Source: Gemmatimonas sp.
Lineage (GTDB): Bacteria > Gemmatimonadota > Gemmatimonadetes > Gemmatimonadales > Gemmatimonadaceae
DNA length: 64,000 nucleotides
Assembly (NCBI RefSeq): GCF_021298855.1
Contig: NZ_JAJTHI010000040.1
Coordinates: 1-64,000, forward strand
Direction: 5' to 3'
The notes under the pieces: model-generated
What the model was told of the DNA's origin: nothing
The model's input: the letters and a program-made list of their open reading frames with translations, nothing else
Databases searched by the model: none
Program-made: the position numbers and the translations under genes
Shown here: positions 58,629-64,000 of the stretch, in pieces
Numbering within the stretch: the stretch's first letter is position 1
How the letters are laid out: each line of letters starts with the position of its first letter

Positions 58629-58926
58629 GAGCGTCAGGGACGAGGTGACAGGGCGTAGCGGACGTTACAGTGTACATTCGATATTCCCGATTGTGATTCC
58701 GGTACAAGCCGTGTAATCCCGAAAACCGAACGTTTCGCACCGTTTTTGGACCTTATACGGCTTTATTTCACGGTTGGGACCTGTTACGTTAAACTCGACT
58801 CACGGCGCTCCGCCCGCACGCCCCCGGGACGTCGTTCAGGGCGGGGGGCCGCCCGGCCGCGGCGAGTCCATCCGGTGGCGCCGCGGCACGCTGGCGGCGC
58901 ATGGCGGCAGCTTCCAGCTTTGCTGG
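58629..58926. promoter_or_regulatory. Divergent AT-rich promoter region before argJ
   Basis: Bases 58665-58800 are clearly AT-rich compared with the rest of the window and hold several TGTAC/TGTAA-like words (TGTACATTCGA, GTGTAATCCC) plus TTGTGATTCC. This marks a promoter zone for argJ and the winged-helix gene. The remainder (58800-58926) is GC-rich and could be a leader. No start codon upstream of 58927 gives family-like sequence. Confidence 0.5.
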
Positions 58927-60105
58927 ATGTCACACGCCATCCGATTTCACGAGACGCCGGTGTTTCCGCGCGGCTTCCGCTGCGCCAGCCGCAACGTGGG
59001 CCTCAAGCCCACCGCGCGCGACCTGACGCTCTTTGCCAGCGAGGTGGACGCCACCGCCGCGGCCGTCTTCACGCGCAATCACTTTCCCGGCGCCCCCATC
59101 ATTCTCGGGCGTGAAACCATCGCCGGTGGCCTCCTGCGCGGCGTGATTGCCAACAGCAAGGTGAGCAACGTGGCCACCGGAGCGACCGGCGTACAGCACG
59201 CGCGACGCATGGCGCGCGCCGCGGCCGCCGAACTGGGCACGAGTGCCGACCGCATCCTGGTGAGCTCGACCGGGGTCATTGGGGTCCCCCTGCCGATCGA
59301 GAAAATCGAACGGGGCGTGGTGGGCATAGCGGCCGACCTGCAGGACAACCCCATGGTGGGCGCCGAGGGGATCATGACGACGGACTCGCACCCCAAGGCG
59401 CTCTCGGCGTCGGTGGGCAATGCCACCATCACGTGGGTGGCCAAGGGCTCGGGCATGATCGAACCGAACATGGCCACCATGCTGTCGTACATCTTCACCG
59501 ATGCCGCCTTTGATGCCCCCACGCTGGACCGTCTGTTGCGCGCGGCCGTGGCCCCGTCGTTCAACATGCTGTCGGTGGATACCGACACCAGCACCTCCGA
59601 TACCTGCGCCATCCTTGCCAACGGCCTCGCGGGCCCGGTGGACGAAGCCGAGTTCCTGTCGGTCCTCGTGGCGGGGTGCACCCGCATGACCGAGATCCTG
59701 GCCCGCGACGGTGAGGGGGCCGAACATCTGCTGCGCGTGCACGTGCGCGGGGCGAAGGACGCGCGCGAGGCGTACACCGTGGCCAAGTCCATCGTGAACT
59801 CGCCGCTGGTGAAGACCATGGTACACGGCGCCGACCCGAATGTGGGACGCCTGCTCATGGCCGTGGGCAAGTGTTTCGATTGCACCATCCACCCCGATCG
59901 CACCGACGCGTGGATCAACGGCGTGCAGGTGGTGGCGCGTGGTGAGCGCCTGACCTTCGACGACGCGATCGTGCGCGAAACGCTGTCACGCGAGGTGGTG
60001 GACATCGCCGTGGCGCTGGGCGTGGGGGATGCCCACGCCACGGCGTACGGCTGCGACTTCACGAAGGGGTACATCGAGGAAAACGCCGCCTACTACTCCT
60101 CGTAA
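58927..60105 (+). CDS. argJ: Ornithine acetyltransferase/N-acetylglutamate synthase
   Basis: The 392-residue product cycles the acetyl group from N-acetylornithine to glutamate in arginine synthesis. The self-cleavage region GSGMIEPNMATMLSYIFTDA has the invariant Thr, where the protein splits into two chains. The first-half motif reads NSKVSNVATGATG, where most ArgJ have NSGNAN. C-terminal VHGADPNVGRLLMAVGK and YGCDFTKGYIEENAAYYS are typical. The start at 58927 (MSHAIRFHETPVF) is preferred over one at 58774 whose extension is compositionally different. Confidence 0.93.
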   Translation: MSHAIRFHETPVFPRGFRCASRNVGLKPTARDLTLFASEVDATAAAVFTRNHFPGAPIILGRETIAGGLLRGVIANSKVSNVATGATGVQHARRMARAAAAELGTSADRILVSSTGVIGVPLPIEKIERGVVGIAADLQDNPMVGAEGIMTTDSHPKALSASVGNATITWVAKGSGMIEPNMATMLSYIFTDAAFDAPTLDRLLRAAVAPSFNMLSVDTDTSTSDTCAILANGLAGPVDEAEFLSVLVAGCTRMTEILARDGEGAEHLLRVHVRGAKDAREAYTVAKSIVNSPLVKTMVHGADPNVGRLLMAVGKCFDCTIHPDRTDAWINGVQVVARGERLTFDDAIVRETLSREVVDIAVALGVGDAHATAYGCDFTKGYIEENAAYYSS

Positions 60106-60140
60106 CGCACGCGGTGGGCGCGTGGCCCGACCCTCACCGA

Positions 60141-63100
60141 TCAGGCGTCGGGGAGCGTGGGCACCCCGTCGAGCTGCAGCGCCTGCACCTGCGCGACCCA
60201 CTGGGTGAGCTGCTCGAGGCGCAGCGCCTGCGACGAGATGTCGAAGTGCTGCACGAGCGCCCCACGCGGCGCCGTGGCCGTGAGGGCCGTGGCCTGCAGC
60301 AGGAAGAAGCGCCGCTTGTCGGGCGAGTGACAGGGGTACTGCAGCTCGAACCGCTCGCGCTTGCCACCAAGCACCTCGCGCAGTCCGCGCCCCACCGCAT
60401 GCGCCATGGCATCGTCGGTGGCCGCCATGCAGGTGGCCACGTAATTGAGGCCGATGCCCGACACGAGCGCCGGCGGGGCCTCGTTGACCTTGGCGAAGCG
60501 TGCCCACTCGGCGTTCGTCTGCACGATGGTGCCATCGGGGCCCAGCACCGCAATCGACGACGGGATGGAGTCGAGGATGTGCTGCAGCCGTTCTTCGCCG
60601 CGCTTGACCTCGGTCACGTCGATCACGCTCACGATGACCCCGTGCACACCGGTCTCCCCGGTGAGATACGGCAGCACCTTGACGTGCAGATGCGAACCGT
60701 CCGGCGCCTGCACTTCGTGCGATTCGGGCCCGTCGGCGTTCATGACCCGGCGGCACATGGCCACGAGATCCACACCGGGAATCTTGGCGGCGATGTGATC
60801 GAGAGGGCGGCCGATGTCCTGCGGCATCACGTTCAGCAGACGCAGGGCCGCATCGGTGAACTTGCGGATGCGCAGCGAGGCATCCACGAAGAGGGTCCCG
60901 ACGCCGGTGGTGCGCAGCAGGTTCTCGATGTCGTTGTTGAGACTGATGAGCTCCGCGATCTTCTCCTGATACTCGGCATTGACCGTCTGCAACTCTTCGT
61001 TCACCGACTGGAGCTCTTCGTTCGTGCTTTGCAGCTCCTCGTTCGAGGCCAGGAGTTCCTCGTTGGTGGCCTGCAGCTCCTCGTTGGAGGTTTCGAGCTC
61101 CTCGATGGTGGCCTGCAGGTTCTCCTTCGTGTACTGCAGTTCGTGTTCCAGCTGCGAGAGCCGCAGCGCCGACGAGTCGTCCACGGCGAAGCGGTCGGCG
61201 ATGCCCCCGGCCAGCGGCTTGGGGCCGCTTTCGAAGAAGATCACGTAGGCCCGGGCGCGATCGGGGCCCACATCGAGCGGGCGCACATGCATGCGCACGG
61301 TGGGCTCGTCGGGCGCCACCTCGATGCCTTCGTACAGGATCTCCCGGTGTTCCTTGGCCACGCGTCCCAGGGCGGCACGCAGCGCGGCGCTGAGCGGCCG
61401 GGGCAGCAGCTTGAAGATTTCCAGCGTGGAGCGTCCGGCCGGCACCTTGAGCAGGCTGGAGACGTCGCCGAAGGTGTGCAGCAGCTGGTACTCCGCGTCG
61501 AGGACCACGCAGCGCAGCTTGAGCACGTCGGTGAGCTCCTGGAACACCCGCTCCAGCAGCCCGTCTTCGGTGGCGGTCCGCGGCGCCCCCGAGCGCGTGG
61601 CCAGCACGGCCTGTTCGGCAGCCGTGGTGGCCGAGAACGACTGCATGAGCGGACGCCGCGGGCGCGTGGGGAGCGCCTCGGCCAGCGTGTGCCGCCCCGG
61701 CTGCAGCGCCTGGAAGAGCTTCCACTTCTGGTCGACCACATCGAAGAGCGTGGACAGCGTCCCCACCGTTTCGCTCGACCCGAGGAAAAGATAGCCCCGC
61801 GCGCGCAGCGCGTACGCCAGCAGGGCGATGACGCGTCGCTGCAGGTCGGTACCCAGGTAGATGAGCATGTTGCGGCAGGACACGAAGTCCATCCGTGTGA
61901 GCGGCGGATCCTTGAGCAGGTTGTGCCGCGCAAAGATCACCCGGTCGCGCAACGCGCGGCTCACCTTGTACCCATCGCCGTCGGCCACGAACCAGCGCGA
62001 GAGGCGCTCGGGCGTCATGTCGGCGGCGATGGAGTCGCCGTAGCGTCCGGCCGCGGCGAACTCCACCGCGTCCTGGTCCACGTCGGTGGCAAAGACGCGC
62101 ACATTGCGGCTCAGCTTCTCGCGTTCGAGCGCCTCGAGAATGAGGATGACAATGGAGTACGGCTCTTCGCCCGTGGAGCAGGCCGGCACCCAGACGCGCA
62201 GTTCACTGTCGGGCGGCGTGTCCTGCACGAGTTGCGGGATGACGCGCTGCTCGAGCAGGCGGAAGGCTTCCTCGTCGCGGAAGAAGCGCGTGACGTTGAT
62301 GAGCAGGTCGCGATGCAGCTGCACCAGCTCCGGCTTGGAATCCTCGAGCAGGCGCACATAGTCATCCCAGCCAAGGCCGGGGTGCATGAGCACACGCCGC
62401 TCGATGCGCCGCACGATGGTGTTGGGCTTGTAGCCGGTGAAGTCGGTGCCGAGGCGGTCGCGCAGCAGGCCCAGCACCCGCTGCACCTGCGACGCGGTCC
62501 CCGCGCCCTGTTCGCTGCTGCTGAAGGCGCGCCCACCACCCCGGCGCAGGAAGAACTGGGCGACGGTCCCGGGAATGTCGGCCACCGGCAGCACCTGATC
62601 GGCCAGCCCCGTGGCCACGACGCTGCGCGGCATGCCGTCGAACTGCGCTTCCGTGGGGTCCTGCACGAGCACGAGCCCCCCTTCCGCCTTCAGTTCGCGC
62701 GCACCGCGGGTGCCGTCGCTGCCGGTGCCGGAGAGCACGACCCCCACGGCGTGTTCCCCCATGGCGAGGGCGAGCGACGCGAAGAAGACATCGATGGGCA
62801 GGTGCAGCCCGTGACCCACCGGCTGCTCGGCCATGCGCAGCACGCCGCCCTCGATGGTGAGGTTGGTCTTGGGCGGGTTGAGATAGACCGTGTCCGGTTC
62901 GATGCGCATGCCGTCCTGGGCGCGCACCACCTTGAGTGTGGTGTGCCGACGGAGCAGCTCCACCATGAGCGACTTGTGATCGGGCGAGAGGTGCTGCACG
63001 ACCACGTACGAGATCCCGCGATTGGGATCGGCGTTATCGAAGAACTGCTGGAGCGCCTCGAGCCCGCCGGCGCTGGCCCCGATCGCACAGACGGCGAGCA

Positions 63101-63161
63101 TCTGGGGATCGGCGAAGGAGGGCGCGTCCTTTGCGCCGCTCACCTGTTCGGGAGATGTCAT
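60141..63161 (-). CDS. CheB-CheR-PAS chemotaxis-type fusion
   Basis: The 1006-residue product joins a CheB methylesterase (about 20-205; Ser30 in IGASAGG, His57 in [10 protein letters not shown], Asp in SGTGSDG) to a CheR methyltransferase (about 225-485; [13 protein letters not shown]). A linker with [19 protein letters not shown] coiled-coil heptads and PAS domains (about 735-960) follow. No kinase domain follows the last PAS. CheB lacks an own receiver. Such fusions modify receptors or act in two-component signalling. Confidence 0.94.
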   Translation of the reverse strand: MTSPEQVSGAKDAPSFADPQMLAVCAIGASAGGLEALQQFFDNADPNRGISYVVVQHLSPDHKSLMVELLRRHTTLKVVRAQDGMRIEPDTVYLNPPKTNLTIEGGVLRMAEQPVGHGLHLPIDVFFASLALAMGEHAVGVVLSGTGSDGTRGARELKAEGGLVLVQDPTEAQFDGMPRSVVATGLADQVLPVADIPGTVAQFFLRRGGGRAFSSSEQGAGTASQVQRVLGLLRDRLGTDFTGYKPNTIVRRIERRVLMHPGLGWDDYVRLLEDSKPELVQLHRDLLINVTRFFRDEEAFRLLEQRVIPQLVQDTPPDSELRVWVPACSTGEEPYSIVILILEALEREKLSRNVRVFATDVDQDAVEFAAAGRYGDSIAADMTPERLSRWFVADGDGYKVSRALRDRVIFARHNLLKDPPLTRMDFVSCRNMLIYLGTDLQRRVIALLAYALRARGYLFLGSSETVGTLSTLFDVVDQKWKLFQALQPGRHTLAEALPTRPRRPLMQSFSATTAAEQAVLATRSGAPRTATEDGLLERVFQELTDVLKLRCVVLDAEYQLLHTFGDVSSLLKVPAGRSTLEIFKLLPRPLSAALRAALGRVAKEHREILYEGIEVAPDEPTVRMHVRPLDVGPDRARAYVIFFESGPKPLAGGIADRFAVDDSSALRLSQLEHELQYTKENLQATIEELETSNEELQATNEELLASNEELQSTNEELQSVNEELQTVNAEYQEKIAELISLNNDIENLLRTTGVGTLFVDASLRIRKFTDAALRLLNVMPQDIGRPLDHIAAKIPGVDLVAMCRRVMNADGPESHEVQAPDGSHLHVKVLPYLTGETGVHGVIVSVIDVTEVKRGEERLQHILDSIPSSIAVLGPDGTIVQTNAEWARFAKVNEAPPALVSGIGLNYVATCMAATDDAMAHAVGRGLREVLGGKRERFELQYPCHSPDKRRFFLLQATALTATAPRGALVQHFDISSQALRLEQLTQWVAQVQALQLDGVPTLPDA

Positions 63162-63370
63162 GCGTAACGGTCGCGTCGAGAGGCACGTTGGGGGGACCGT
63201 CGAGCACGGCCCGCCCCCGGGAGAGGAATTCGTTGGTCGTCTGCGGCGTCAGGATTATGGGGGCTTCGCACGGCGCGTGCACGCCCCCCCCCCCGCAGCT
63301 CGGGGCATCGATCAGGGACGAGGCGAACCCGAGCGACCCGTCCCCGACCGCTGCGGCCAGCGCCCAGCGC
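63162..63370. other. Spacer with C11 homopolymer
   Basis: This 209-base gap between two minus-strand genes has an 11-base C run at 63284-63294, read as G11 on the minus strand 122 bases before the CheB-CheR start. Near it is the palindromic stretch GGCGCGTGCACGCC. No gene is seen. Confidence 0.5.
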
Positions 63371-64000
63371 TCAGCGCGGCCAGCGGTTGTCGGCGGGCAC
63401 GCGGTCGGGAAAGCGCCCCTGCGCGTCGAGCGTGACCATTTCGATGCGGCGCCCGCCGAAGACCAGCTCCACCGTGTGCTGGCGCCGACCGTCGAACCAC
63501 ACGTCCACCGGGACGGTCACCCGCGCCGTGGTGGCGTCCAGCATGACCGCGTTCTTCATGGGGCGAAGGGCCGGCCCGGTCGCGGCGAACTTCACGTCGA
63601 GGACGATGGGCGCGGGCATCTGCCCATCCTGCGCCACCGTGACCCTCGTGCGGATTCCCTGCGTGACGACCGTGGCCACCCGGTGGTCCACGCTCTCGTT
63701 GCCAAAGAGCCACGCATGCCAGAACCACCCCAGGTCACGGCCGAGCGCACGCTGCATGAAGAACATCCAGTCCCACGGCGAGGGGTGCTTGAACATCCAG
63801 GCGGTGCCGAACTCGCGATGCGCGCGCTGCACCGCGCTGTCGCCCACGATGCCACCCAGGGCCGAGAGCATGAGCGGCGTCTTGCTGTAGGTGGTGAAGC
63901 CGTAGAACTGCGGACCGGCGTAGTTGGCGTTCCACATCATCGGCGGCTCGGCCTCGTTGTTCGCCGTACGGCCGTAGCTCTGCCCGAGCCCGTCGAGGAC
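63371..64000 (-). CDS. M1-type metallopeptidase, C-terminal part, cut by window edge
   Basis: The visible 209 residues are the C-terminal part of a protein that begins beyond the right edge. It resembles the end of M1 aminopeptidase-like enzymes of this phylum: GFTTYSKTPLMLSALGGIVGD and HREFGTAWMFKHPSPWDWMFFMQRALGRDL are the helical post-catalytic segment, then a beta domain (RTRVTVAQDGQMPAPIVLDV). The zinc-binding HEXXH lies outside the window. Expected to be a periplasmic or outer peptidase. Confidence 0.8.
   Translation of the reverse strand, partial: VLDGLGQSYGRTANNEAEPPMMWNANYAGPQFYGFTTYSKTPLMLSALGGIVGDSAVQRAHREFGTAWMFKHPSPWDWMFFMQRALGRDLGWFWHAWLFGNESVDHRVATVVTQGIRTRVTVAQDGQMPAPIVLDVKFAATGPALRPMKNAVMLDATTARVTVPVDVWFDGRRQHTVELVFGGRRIEMVTLDAQGRFPDRVPADNRWPR

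Noticed and set aside
60114-63167. 1017-residue plus-strand frame opposite CheB-CheR
   Set aside because: Mirror frame of the fusion gene; no family features.

Overview
This window is high-GC DNA from a free-living Gram-negative (diderm) bacterium. The outer membrane is implied by a PilQ secretin, a TonB-dependent receptor, a TolC-like channel and several lipoproteins. Gene content and order (topA-trmFO-xerC run, one-locus type IV pilus cluster with PilMNOPQ and PilRS, TrmFO rather than TrmA, an SbtA/SbtB pair) fit the phylum Gemmatimonadota, probably a Gemmatimonas relative. That assignment is inference from gene content, not a measured placement. Coding density is very high, with many 4-base ATGA/GTGA start-stop overlaps. 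I see no tRNA or rRNA gene, insertion sequence, prophage or CRISPR array, so this is ordinary chromosome.

Layout. Positions 1-319 hold no confident gene but carry an imperfect inverted-repeat element. Positions 320-7386 (minus) are a tight operon aroC-aroK-smg-topA-trmFO-xerC. Positions 7599-23373 (minus) are a type IV pilus locus: PilS/PilR-like two-component pair, two major-type pilins with a good sigma-54 promoter in front of one, a separate histidine kinase, three minor pilin-like proteins, then pilMNOPQ followed by a large Ig-like/propeller lipoprotein and a strong terminator. The pilus motors (PilB, PilT), PilC and PilD are not in the window.

Positions 23482-26110 (plus) carry a CNNM/CBS transporter, a methyltransferase with a lipoprotein signal, and the ribosome-rescue factor ArfB. 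Positions 27557-32634 (plus) encode a tripartite ABC/HlyD/TolC-type exporter whose ATPase lacks several catalytic motifs. Positions 32643-36580 are a co-directional run of CPXCG protein, CHAD-CYTH protein, EAL/HDOD-like protein, an unknown protein and an Hsp15-like S4 protein. Positions 36686-40852 hold small metabolic and repair genes (RidA, D-threonine aldolase family, YbaK, DNA polymerase IV).

Positions 41042-44018 form a four-gene inorganic-carbon operon: SbtA bicarbonate transporter, SbtB PII-like protein, a Tat-exported beta carbonic anhydrase and a LysR regulator. The remainder (44037-64000) has signalling proteins (PAS-GAF kinase, GGDEF cyclase, CheB-CheR-PAS fusion), a TPCP-type metal P-ATPase, an acyl-CoA dehydrogenase, SppA, a TonB-dependent receptor, a pilin-like protein with an unusual N-terminus, a persulfide-dioxygenase/rhodanese protein, ArgJ and the C-terminal part of an M1-type peptidase cut by the window edge.
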